Source: Nocardia sp. NBC_00416 (GTDB taxonomy: Bacteria; Actinomycetota; Actinomycetes; Mycobacteriales; Mycobacteriaceae). From it: a stretch of 64,000 nucleotides of DNA. The notes beneath the pieces are model-generated. The model had not been told where the DNA came from, made no database searches, and saw nothing but the letters and a program-made list of their open reading frames with translations. The translations under genes and the position numbers were made by a program. The stretch is taken from positions 3,660,501 to 3,724,500 of the forward strand of contig NZ_CP107932.1 of NCBI RefSeq assembly GCF_036032445.1. Direction: 5' to 3'. Below are positions 1 through 8,100 of the stretch, one piece after another. Within the stretch, counting starts at the first letter, position 1, and the number at the start of each line of letters is the position of its first letter.

Positions 1-954
1 CGCCTGCTCCAGCGTCGCTTCGAAGAAACCGGTCACGCTGACCGTCAGCGTCGCCGCCACCAGCAGCAGCATCAGCCAGAGGGCGCGATAGCGGGCCAGC
101 TGGAACACTCCGGCGGCCATGTAGTGGCCCTCCCAGGGCGCCGAACCGGCCTGCTTCGCGACGTCCTCGCTGTCGGCGGCCTCGATCACCTCGACCGCGT
201 CGTCGATGGTGAGCAACCCCACCAGCCGGTCCTCGCTGTCGACCACCGGCAGGTTGATGACGTTGGTCTCCCGCATGAGCCGCGCGGCCTTCTCCGCCGA
301 ATCGGTGGCCCGCACGAACGCCGGTTCGGTGACGACGAGATCCGCCACCATGCTCTCGGGGCCCGACAGCACCAGTTCGCGGAGTTCGACGATGCCCTGC
401 AGGCGGCGGCTCGCGTCGACCACGGGCAGGGTGTAGACCGTTTCGGCGTTGCCGCCCTTGATGCGTACGGTGCGCAGCGCGTCGGCGACGGAGAGGCTGC
501 CCGGGATGGCGACGACTTCCGGTGTCATATACCGCCCGACCGACCCTTCCGGGTAGCCGAGCAATGCGGCGGTCATCCGGCGCTCGCGCGGACTCAGCCC
601 GGCCAGCGCCTTCTTCGCGACCTTGGCGGGCGCTTCGCGCAGCATCCGGGCCCGATCGTCGGGGGCCATCCGCTCGACGAGCTCCCGGAAGCTCTGGTCG
701 CGCAGCCCCTGCAGGATCTGCTGCTGGTCGACCGGTTCGAGTTCCTCGAACACGGCCAGCGCCAGATCCTTGTCCAGCAGGCGGAACGCCACCCCGGCCG
801 CGACGGCGTCCATGCGCGCGAGTTCGTCGGCGATGACATGCGGCGGATGATTGTCCAGCCAGTTCAGGGCGGCCTCGACGCGATGGCGTTCGACCACGTC
901 CTGGAGGGATTCCGACAGCGTCGTCGGCACTTCGATGAGTTCGATCTGCGACAT
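1..954 (-). CDS. mgtE: Magnesium transporter MgtE, 5' part (3' end outside window)
   Basis: Mg2+ channel/transporter of the inner membrane. The visible 318 residues hold the N-terminal superhelical MgtE domain (about 1-135), two CBS domains (about 137-198 and 200-260; the first opens with an MTPE motif and both contain an LPVVD strand), and the start of the first membrane helix (about 284-305). CBS domains of MgtE sense cytosolic Mg2+ and gate the pore (family knowledge). The ATG at 954 has a GAGGA ribosome site 6 bases upstream. The gene is preceded on its own strand by a leader of at least 150 bases with a short reading frame at 1051-1110. The reading frame runs off the window edge, so the pore domain is not seen. 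Confidence 0.93.
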   Translation of the reverse strand, partial: MSQIELIEVPTTLSESLQDVVERHRVEAALNWLDNHPPHVIADELARMDAVAAGVAFRLLDKDLALAVFEELEPVDQQQILQGLRDQSFRELVERMAPDDRARMLREAPAKVAKKALAGLSPRERRMTAALLGYPEGSVGRYMTPEVVAIPGSLSVADALRTVRIKGGNAETVYTLPVVDASRRLQGIVELRELVLSGPESMVADLVVTEPAFVRATDSAEKAARLMRETNVINLPVVDSEDRLVGLLTIDDAVEVIEAADSEDVAKQAGSAPWEGHYMAAGVFQLARYRALWLMLLLVAATLTVSVTGFFEATLEQA

Positions 955-1050
955 GAGAAGTCCTCGGCACAGCAGTGAGTAGCGAGTGATTCGAAGGAAG
1001 TCACACCGCGAGGCGCCGAGCCGGGCCGCTACCGCCGGCAGTCGCTGCTG

Positions 1051-1110
1051 CTAGCGGGATTGCGGGCGGACGACGCCGCGCGGCCTTCGACTGGGAGGTT
1101 CGCTGCGCAT
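1051..1110 (-). CDS. Short leader reading frame upstream of mgtE
   Basis: A 19-codon frame, ATG at 1110 to TAG at 1051, with an exceptionally strong Shine-Dalgarno (AGGAGGTG, 8 bases before ATG), ending 96 bases before the mgtE start. The predicted peptide is MRSEPPSRRPRGVVRPQSR, rich in Pro and Arg, with an acidic-proline stretch (EPP) near its start. In enterobacteria, the Pro-codon leader MgtL controls the mgtA Mg2+ transporter through translation speed. By analogy this could be a regulatory leader peptide, but no homology is claimed. Downstream, CTCGGC and GCCGAG segments on the leader strand (about 1018 and 964) could pair just before the mgtE ribosome site. Expression is unproven. Confidence 0.45.
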   Translation of the reverse strand: MRSEPPSRRPRGVVRPQSR

Positions 1111-1651
1111 TGCAACACCACCTCCTTCTCGGTCGTCACCGTGCGTGCGTGTGCACGCCCGATTGCCTGGATTCGACACAGCCTATGAACACGAACGTAT
1201 TCCCGAGAAATATACATCCCATCGCTGGGAATTCCGCATCGCGACCTCCACCACCGGCGTTTCTCCCTCCCGGGCGTGTCCGCAGGTCCGGTCGGTGGCG
1301 AACAGCCCCACCGGCCGAACTCCGGGTCGGAGGTAGCGGACATGCTCGTCGACGGCGACGGGTCACCGTTCGGTCCGTACCGCGCGGGCTTTCGGGTTCC
1401 GACCGCGAAGGAGCCGAATCCGCACCCACCATGAGGGAGTTCTGCGAAGTCGATCGCGGCGGGACCGGCGAGTTCGGGCAACCACACGAGCCGGTGCGGA
1501 TCAGGAGACGACGCGGTATCAGAGGTGCTGTCGATGCCCAGGATTGGGCGCGTTCAGCGCGCAACCGTTGCCGACACGGCGACCACTCGACAGAGTGGAG
1601 GTCGAGTTGTCTCATCTGCGGCCTCCGGGCCCGACATCTGAGGAGAGTGCT
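1111..1651. other. Intergenic region between mgtE leader and oxidoreductase
   Basis: About 540 bases with no convincing gene. It should hold divergent promoters. On the minus strand, AT-richer segments around 1195-1215 (reading TATATT and TACGTT) are possible -10 elements for the mgtE leader transcript; none is clear-cut. The long frames that cross this region have no family resemblance that I can recognise and are probably shadows. Confidence 0.3.
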
Positions 1652-2647
1652 GTGCGCTTCGGAATCTTCATCCCGCAGGGGTGGCGCCTGGACCTGGTGG
1701 GTATCGAACCCGCCGCCCACTGGGAGGTGATGCGAGGTCTCGCGGCACGCGCCGACGCCAACCCCGTATGGGAGTCGCTGTGGGTGTACGACCATTTCCA
1801 CACCGTCCCGGAGCCCAGCGAGGAAGCCACCCACGAGGCGTGGACGCTGATGTCGGCCTTCGCCGCCACCACCTCGCGAGTGCGACTGGGCCAGATGTGT
1901 ACCGCGATCAGCTATCGCAACCCCGCCTACCTGGCCAAGGTCGCGGCCACCGTCGATCTGATCTCGGGCGGGCGCACCGAGATGGGGATCGGCGGCGGCT
2001 GGTACGAGCACGAATGGCGGGCCTACGGCTACGGGTTCCCTTCGGCCGGGGAGCGGCTGGGCCGCCTCGACGAGGGCGTGCAGATCTTCCGGCAGGCCTG
2101 GCGCGACGGCGTCGCCACCCTCGACGGCCGGTACTACCAGGTGGACGGCGCGATCGTGCGGCCGCTTCCGGCGCAGGAGGGCGGCCTGCCCCTGTGGATC
2201 GCGGGCGGCGGGGAGAAGAAAACCCTGCGTATCGCCGCGAAATACGCGAACTACACGAACTTCGCCGGCAACGATCTCGCGGAGTTCACCCGTAAATCGG
2301 AGATCCTGCGCCAGCACTGCGCCGACGTCGGCACCGATTTCGACGCCATTGTGCGCAGCGCCAACTTCAATGTCGCGATCGGCGCCACCGAAGCCGAGGT
2401 AGAGCGGCGGCGCACCGAGCACGCCGCGCGCCTCGCGCCCGTACTGGGCGCGGAGAAGGCCCGCGCCTACGTCGAGAACCTGTACAACGACGGCGCGGCC
2501 GTCGGCACCCCCGAGCAGATCGTGGAGAAACTGTCCGCGGTGCGCGATCGCGGTCTGGGCTACACCATCCTCAACTTCCCGGAGGCGGCCTACGACACCA
2601 GCGGGATCGAGCTCTTCGAACGCGAAGTGATCCCGGCCCTCGCTTGA
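1652..2647 (+). CDS. LLM class F420-dependent oxidoreductase
   Basis: A 331-residue luciferase-like (TIM-barrel) oxidoreductase of the type that uses coenzyme F420 in actinobacteria. The N-terminus RFGIFIPQG, the GGGWYEHEW segment near residue 115, the LPLWIAGGGEKKTLRIAAKYA strand-helix after residue 175 and a C-terminal GTPEQIVEKL segment are typical of the family. The GTG start at 1652 follows a GAGGAGAG ribosome site and gives the family N-terminus; longer upstream starts add residues without resemblance. The substrate cannot be read from sequence. It is transcribed alone and ends at a strong hairpin. Confidence 0.85.
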   Translation: MRFGIFIPQGWRLDLVGIEPAAHWEVMRGLAARADANPVWESLWVYDHFHTVPEPSEEATHEAWTLMSAFAATTSRVRLGQMCTAISYRNPAYLAKVAATVDLISGGRTEMGIGGGWYEHEWRAYGYGFPSAGERLGRLDEGVQIFRQAWRDGVATLDGRYYQVDGAIVRPLPAQEGGLPLWIAGGGEKKTLRIAAKYANYTNFAGNDLAEFTRKSEILRQHCADVGTDFDAIVRSANFNVAIGATEAEVERRRTEHAARLAPVLGAEKARAYVENLYNDGAAVGTPEQIVEKLSAVRDRGLGYTILNFPEAAYDTSGIELFEREVIPALA

Positions 2648-2657
2648 CCCACGTGAC

Positions 2658-2690
2658 CAGGTGCGCCGGTCGCGGTGACCGACGCACCTG
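2658..2690. terminator. Bidirectional hairpin between convergent genes
   Basis: Arms CAGGTGCGCCGGTC and GACCGACGCACCTG pair over 13 of 14 positions around a 5-base loop. It lies between the ends of two convergent genes (2647 and 2749). There is no T-run, as is common for actinobacterial terminators. Confidence 0.7.
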
Positions 2691-2748
2691 TCCGCACTGA
2701 GGTTCCCACCAGAATGTCAGCGTGCTGGGCGTCTCGGACGTCACAGGG

Positions 2749-3936
2749 CTACGCGGCGCCGGATCGATATTGGTAGTCCGGCAGCGGATCGGCCGTCTTG
2801 GGCCGCGTGATGCGTTCCATTCCCGCCAGTGAATCCAGAATCCGTGATCGTGCGACGCCGTTTCTCAATCGGACGCCCACGGCGCTCTTGGGGACCATGA
2901 GACGGAGGTTCGGGCCGACCTGCTGCATCCGCTCGACCGCCTTTCGGAAGTCCTCCTCGTACCGTTGAAAGGCGAGGTGATGGTCACCGCCCGCAGCGGC
3001 GAGCTCCCCTGCCAGGCGGTAAGCGCCGATAAGTCCCAGGCGGGCACCGCATCCCGACACCGGAGAGGCGCAGTAGGCGGCGTCCCCGACCAGCGCGACC
3101 CGGCCTGCCGACCATGACGGCATCCGGACCTGCGCGAGGGAGTCGAAGTACAGATCGGGGTCGGCCATCGCGCCGGCGAGCAGTTCGGGCACCTGCCAGG
3201 ACATGTCCGCGAACGCCGCGCGCAACAGTCGTTTGTGCTGTTCGGCGTCCCGGTAGTCGTAGTCGAGCGGCTCGGCTCGGTGGAAGATGAAGTTGGCCTT
3301 GGCTCCCGTATGGTTGCCCGATCGGTAAACCCCCGCCATCCGCCCCGGCTCGTTGTAGGCGGTGACCCAGCGGTTCTCCCCCAGGGCCGGATCGGCTTCG
3401 GCGAAGGCGACGTAGTGCTCCATGTATTTCAGGAATCGCGACTCCGGGCCGAACACCAGCCGGCGGACGGTGGAATGGATTCCGTCGGCGCCGATGACCA
3501 GATCGAACCGTCGATTCTCACCGCGTTCGAACGTGACCCGTACGCCGTCGGCGTCCTGCTCCAACGACTGGATCGAATCGCCGAAGATGTACTCGATGTC
3601 GCCGCCGGTCGCCTCGTACAGGATCCTCGCCAGATCTCCGCGCATGATCTCGACCTCATCGCCGGTGCCCTGCAGGTCCATCCGGGCCCGGCTCCGGCCC
3701 GTGCCGTCCAGGAAGGCCATACCCACCACGTCGGCTCCCGCGGCCCGGATCTGCGGCATGATCCCCATCCGCTCGACCACCTCGATGGCCTGGTCGCGCA
3801 CGTCGACGCCGTTGCCTCCCGCGCGCAATCGAGGCGCTCGTTCGACCACGGTGGGCTGGAAGCCGTACCTGGCCAACCAGAACGCGAGAGTCGGACCTGC
3901 GATGCTGGCACCTGAAATCAAAATCCGCTTGTTCAC
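2749..3936 (-). CDS. FAD-dependent aromatic-ring-type monooxygenase
   Basis: A 395-residue flavoprotein monooxygenase of the PHBH/TetX fold. The start (VNKRILISGASIAGPTLAFW) is a Rossmann FAD motif GxSxxG; a DG motif (IGADGIHSTVR, near residue 160) and the GD motif (VALVGDAAYCASPVSGCGA, near residue 290) complete the FAD/NADPH site. Such enzymes hydroxylate phenolics or antibiotics; the substrate is unknown. The GTG start overlaps the TGA of the upstream dehydrogenase remnant (GTGA), so translation is probably coupled. The divergent TetR gene at 4448 and its operator probably control this unit. Confidence 0.85.
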   Translation of the reverse strand: MNKRILISGASIAGPTLAFWLARYGFQPTVVERAPRLRAGGNGVDVRDQAIEVVERMGIMPQIRAAGADVVGMAFLDGTGRSRARMDLQGTGDEVEIMRGDLARILYEATGGDIEYIFGDSIQSLEQDADGVRVTFERGENRRFDLVIGADGIHSTVRRLVFGPESRFLKYMEHYVAFAEADPALGENRWVTAYNEPGRMAGVYRSGNHTGAKANFIFHRAEPLDYDYRDAEQHKRLLRAAFADMSWQVPELLAGAMADPDLYFDSLAQVRMPSWSAGRVALVGDAAYCASPVSGCGARLGLIGAYRLAGELAAAGGDHHLAFQRYEEDFRKAVERMQQVGPNLRLMVPKSAVGVRLRNGVARSRILDSLAGMERITRPKTADPLPDYQYRSGAA

Positions 3937-4396
3937 AGCGCACTCACGATCATCCGGCGCGGAGCGTCCGTGCCACGCAGACGCCGCGCGATCGACTCGA
4001 TGGCGTCCCACCCGGCGCGCTCGCCATCCAGCAATGTGAGCCGACCGCTCGCGACGAGGTCGAACCCTCGGGCACCACGGCCAGCTCATCGGTCGGCACA
4101 GCGCGCAGCCGGGCCCACGCGGCGCTCGTGCCGAGTGTGGCCACTCGGGTCCCGACAGCAGGGCCAGAGCCGTCGGCGGCGGGATGCACCACCGTGCCGA
4201 CCGCGTCGGATCCGGGCACGCTGCCCGCAGGCAGCGTGGCGGCGTGGTCGAGGGCGCGGGCCACGATCGGGAACAGTTCGACCTCGATGAGGACTTGGTC
4301 CGGCTTCGGCCGGGGGTCGGGGACGTCCCCGAAGGTCACGCCCGCCGAGGCATGGGGAGAGGCGAGTAGAGCTTGCACGGGTTCTCCTGGACTCAT
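3933..4396 (-). pseudogene. Zinc-type alcohol dehydrogenase/quinone reductase with internal deletion
   Basis: The first about 107 residues are a GroES-like N-terminal half of a medium-chain dehydrogenase (VQALLASPHASAGVTFGDVP..., then DAVGTVVHPAADGSG and ELAVVPEG). After VPEG the frame jumps directly by one register into a typical C-terminus of the same family (FDLVASGRLTLLDGERAGWD...RRMIVSAL, TGA at 3933). The middle, about 170-200 residues with the nucleotide-binding core, is missing and the two parts are out of frame. The protein made from the ATG at 4396 would end in nonsense at 3950. The C-terminal frame still ends in the GTGA overlap with the monooxygenase, a relic of an intact two-gene operon. 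Confidence 0.8.
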
Positions 4397-4402
4397 AAGA
4401 TT

Positions 4403-4422
4403 ACTGGAATAAGCATTCCAGT
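4403..4422. promoter_or_regulatory. Perfect palindromic operator for the divergent TetR regulator
   Basis: ACTGGAAT, a 4-base spacer AAGC, then ATTCCAGT: a perfect 8+8 inverted repeat in the gap between the dehydrogenase remnant/monooxygenase operon and the TetR gene. Position and form fit a TetR-family autoregulatory operator. Confidence 0.75.
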
Positions 4423-4430
4423 TAAAGATA

Positions 4431-4446
4431 TGGAAGGGCCGTTCCA
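4431..4446. promoter_or_regulatory. Second, weaker half-site pair TGGAA/TTCCA
   Basis: TGGAA at 4431 and TTCCA at 4442 repeat the half-site of the perfect operator with a wider spacing, just before the regulator start. It could be a secondary binding site or overlap the ribosome site of the regulator. Confidence 0.4.
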
Positions 4447-4447
4447 G

Positions 4448-5026
4448 ATGTCAACTCCTCCCGTGACAGGCGATCAACCCAAGCGGGCGGACGCCGTGCG
4501 CAATCGGCGGCTCGCCCTCGACGCCACCAAGACGCTGCTCGCCCAGCGCGAGGCCTCGATCACGGTGGAAGCCATCGCTCGCCAGGCCGGCCTAGGCGCC
4601 GGCACCGTCGTACGGGCGTTCGGCAACAAGGAAGCGCTCATCGACGCCGCCGTGGCCGACCTCCTCGATCCGCTCATTCAGCGGGCCGAGGACACACTGT
4701 CCGAACGCGACCCCGGGCAGGCTCTGCGCGTCTTTCTGCTGGACATGATCGAGTTCCAGTCCGCGCACTGGGTCATAAGCGAGCAGCTCAGAGGGCTCAA
4801 AGTCCCCTTGACCACCGCTCGCCGGGCCGTCCTTCACCAGACCCTGCACGACATGATCGACCGGGCCCGGCAGAACGGCGCGGTCAGGCGCGACATCGAT
4901 ACCTCCGTCATCGCCGTGCTGCTGGGCGAGATGAGCTACGCAGTCGCACGATCGGACGATGCCTCGCGTCAGCTCGCCGAGAGCTTCATCGCCATCGCCA
5001 TGGACGGACTGCACCCCCGAACCTGA
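4448..5026 (+). CDS. TetR/AcrR family transcriptional regulator
   Basis: A 192-residue repressor with an N-terminal helix-turn-helix (ITVEAIARQAGLGAGTVVRAFGNKEALI, about residues 38-65) and a ligand-binding C-terminal part. The ATG at 4448 follows a GGAAGGG ribosome site; an in-frame ATG upstream would run through the operator and is unlikely. Divergent from the flavin monooxygenase operon, with the palindromes at 4403 and 4431 between them, so it probably represses that operon and itself. The effector is unknown. Confidence 0.85.
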   Translation: MSTPPVTGDQPKRADAVRNRRLALDATKTLLAQREASITVEAIARQAGLGAGTVVRAFGNKEALIDAAVADLLDPLIQRAEDTLSERDPGQALRVFLLDMIEFQSAHWVISEQLRGLKVPLTTARRAVLHQTLHDMIDRARQNGAVRRDIDTSVIAVLLGEMSYAVARSDDASRQLAESFIAIAMDGLHPRT

Positions 5027-5136
5027 TTCGCCGACCTCCCGCCACCTTGCCGACGGGAACTCACACCTACCGACGGGCGCGGAGTCCGCCGGGGTCGTGA
5101 CGGCGGTCGCCCCCCGCGCACAATGCGTCGTCGAAG

Positions 5137-5150
5137 CCCCCCCCCCCCCC
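5137..5150. repeat. Homopolymer of 14 C (G on the minus strand)
   Basis: An uninterrupted run of 14 C starting 11 bases past the stop codon of the caspase-ATPase gene on the minus strand. Runs of this length are rare in high-GC genomes because they slip during replication. Here it lies in a 3' untranslated region, so slippage would not change a protein. Confidence 0.9.
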
Positions 5151-5161
5151 GCGGGTACCGC

Positions 5162-8100
5162 TCACACCTCGAAGGCGTCGGCGATCTGCACCAGCTCCGG
5201 TGGACGAAACCGGCTGATATAGGTGCCGCGACCGCAGGGCTGCGGCCCCGGACGCACATTTCCGATCAGCGGTCCTTCGTCCGCGGGACCGCTGAGGATC
5301 AGCGCGTCGGCGCCGAGATCACGCAGCCGGCTCAGCAGCGGGTCGTGCAAGGCCCGGGAGGCGCCGGACGCGGCCCGCGCGATGATCAGATGCAGGCCGA
5401 TATCGGCGGCCTGAGCGAGGAACGCGGCAAGCGGGGCCAGCGGATTGGCCGACGCGGCGGCCACTCGTTCGTAATCGTCCACGACGACGAAAATCCGTGG
5501 GCCCGTCCACCACGTGCGCTCCCGCAGTTGCTGCGCGGTGACGTCGGGCCCCGGGACGCGGCGCGCCAACAGATCGGCGATCTGCTGGACCGTCGCGCCG
5601 ACCGAACCCAGCGACGGCAGATATTGGACGATATTGGACACCGCGCCGTACGCCTCGAGCAGACCGCGCGCCGGATCGACGACGACGAAGGAGACTTCGT
5701 CCGTGGTGGCCTGCTGCGCGATTCCCGCGATGACAGTGGCGAGCATCGTCGTCTTGCCCGCCGCCGGGTCACCCAGGATCAGCAGATGCGGTTGTTCGGC
5801 GAAATCGAGGACCAGCGGCCGCAGATCCGATTCGCGCACCCCCGCGGCCACGCGCAGTCCGCCGCGCTCGACGCCCGCCGCCTCGGCGATCGCGAGGACC
5901 TCGGTGCGCGTGATCCGGTCCGGCAGCATCCGGATCGCGGGGGCGCGGCGGCCCGGGTAGGCCTCCGTCAACAACCCGGCCGCCACCGTGAGCGCGGCCG
6001 GTCCCGAATCCTCGGGCCGGTCGCCCGCGTGCGTCCGCAGTGCCGGCAGCGCGACGACCACAGTGGCGACCTCGTCCCCCGTCCCGACGAGACCGCGCCC
6101 CGCGCCGGCCGGAACCAGCGCCGCGGCCTTCCGGTCGAACAGCGATTCGAGCGGGTCGTCGAGGCGCAGTTCCACGCGGGTGCCGAATCGCTCGAAAAGG
6201 CTGGGCCTGATATCGATCCAGCGGGTCACCGCGACGACCAGATGAATTCCGTACGGCAGACCTTCGACCACGAGACCCGCCAGCCGCTCGTCGAGCGAAT
6301 CGTCACGCCCGCGGGTGTAGCGCCAGTCGTCCACGACCAGGAACACATCGCCGAACTGGGTCGCGCGCCGGGTTTCACCGCTCGCACCGGCCGCCGGGAG
6401 CTCGCCGCTACGGGAGCGGAATTCGGCCATGGACTCGATGCCCCGAGTCCGGAACAGCCGCTGGCGCTCGACCAGCAGCGTTTCCAATTCCGTGAGAGTG
6501 CGGCGTACCCGGTCCAGATCCGCGCGCCCGGCCACCACTCCCACATGCGGCAGCCCCGACAGCGAGCTCAGGGCATTGTCGAAATCCAGCACATAGAACT
6601 GGGTCTGCTCCGGCGTATGCGTTGCCGCCAGGGACAGCACGATCGTCGCCAGTGTCGTCGACTTCCCGGCGCCGCGCCCGCCCGCCACCGCGATATTGCC
6701 GAGTTTGCCGGACAGGTCCACGACCAGACCCTCCTGCCGATGGCGATCGGGCCGATCGATCAGCCCGATCGCGGCCCGCAGGCTCCCGCCGTCCGGGCCG
6801 CCCTGCTCGCCCACCTCCGGGCGCGCGAGCACCTGGTTCAGCAAAACCCGCTCGGGTAGCGGGAGCCAGATACGATGCGCCGTAAGCTCTTTCGTCGCCA
6901 GGTGCGCCACCACCGCTTCCACGATCGTCCGCTGTTCGGCGCCCGAACCCGTCATCCGGCCGGGACGCTGCTCCGGCAAGGACGCGTAGGCGGCCTTGAA
7001 ACGCTGATACCCGGCGTCCTCGGTGCGCAGATATCCGTGCCCGGGGGAGCCCGGCAGCTCGTAGGCATCGGGAACGCCCAGCACCACGCGCGATTCGGTG
7101 GCCGAATACATGCGCAGACCGATCCGATAGGTCAGATACGAGTCCAGCCCCCGCAATGTGTCGGGGTGCAGCCGCGCCGTGGACAAGAGCAGATGGACGC
7201 CCACCGATCTACCGACCCGGCCGATCGTCACGAGCGTGTCCATGAACTCCGAATGCGGCGGCGCCAGCAGATTGGTGAATCCGTCGATGACGACGATCAG
7301 CGCCGGAATCGGCGGTAGACGCTCACCTCGCCCCCGGGCCTCGTCGTAATCCAGCAGGCTCGCGAACTGCCCGGCATCGGCCAACTGCTGTTGCCGACGG
7401 GCGATCTCACCGGCGATCGCCTGCTCCAGCCGGTTGAGTTGCGACAGATCCGAATCGTGCAGCGCGACCACCGACGATACGTGCGGCAGCGCGGCCAGCC
7501 GGTCGTACACTCCCTCCCCCAGAGTCTCGACGAGCAGGAAATTCACCGCGCCGGGCGAATGGGTCACCGCCAGACCGGCGATGATGGTGGTCAGCAGACT
7601 CGACTTGCCCGATCCGGCGGCGCCGACCAGCAGACCGTGCGGCCCCATCCCGTCCTCGGCCGCCTGCTTGAGATCCAGTTCCACGGGATGCCCGTCCGGC
7701 GCCACCCCGATCGGGATGCGCAACCGGCGGCGCCAGCGCGGCTGCCAGACGTTGTCCACATCGACCGCACCGCCGTGGGACAGGCCGAACAGGGACGCGA
7801 AATCGACTTCGCCGTCGAACGGGGAGCGCACCGGAGCCGGTTCGTCGATATTTCGCGGATGGGCGTCGACGACCCGGCTGACGAGTTCGGCGGCGCCGTC
7901 GGTGAGATCCGCGGTGCCCATGGTCTCCGGGGCGAGTTCGCGCAGATCGGGCATCGCGATGCGGAACGGCCGCTGGCGGTACAGGGCCCATCCCGGCCCC
8001 GGCGGCAGGTGCGCGGCACGTTCGGGATGATCCCGCGATTCCGCGGGCCGGTGCAGCCGCAGCTCGATATGAGCCGGCAGCAGGTCGGCGAGCCAGTCGG

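Noticed and set aside
955..1050. M-box (ykoK) Mg2+ riboswitch upstream of mgtE
   Set aside because: The conserved M-box core sequences could not be found in the leader; only short complementary segments are present.
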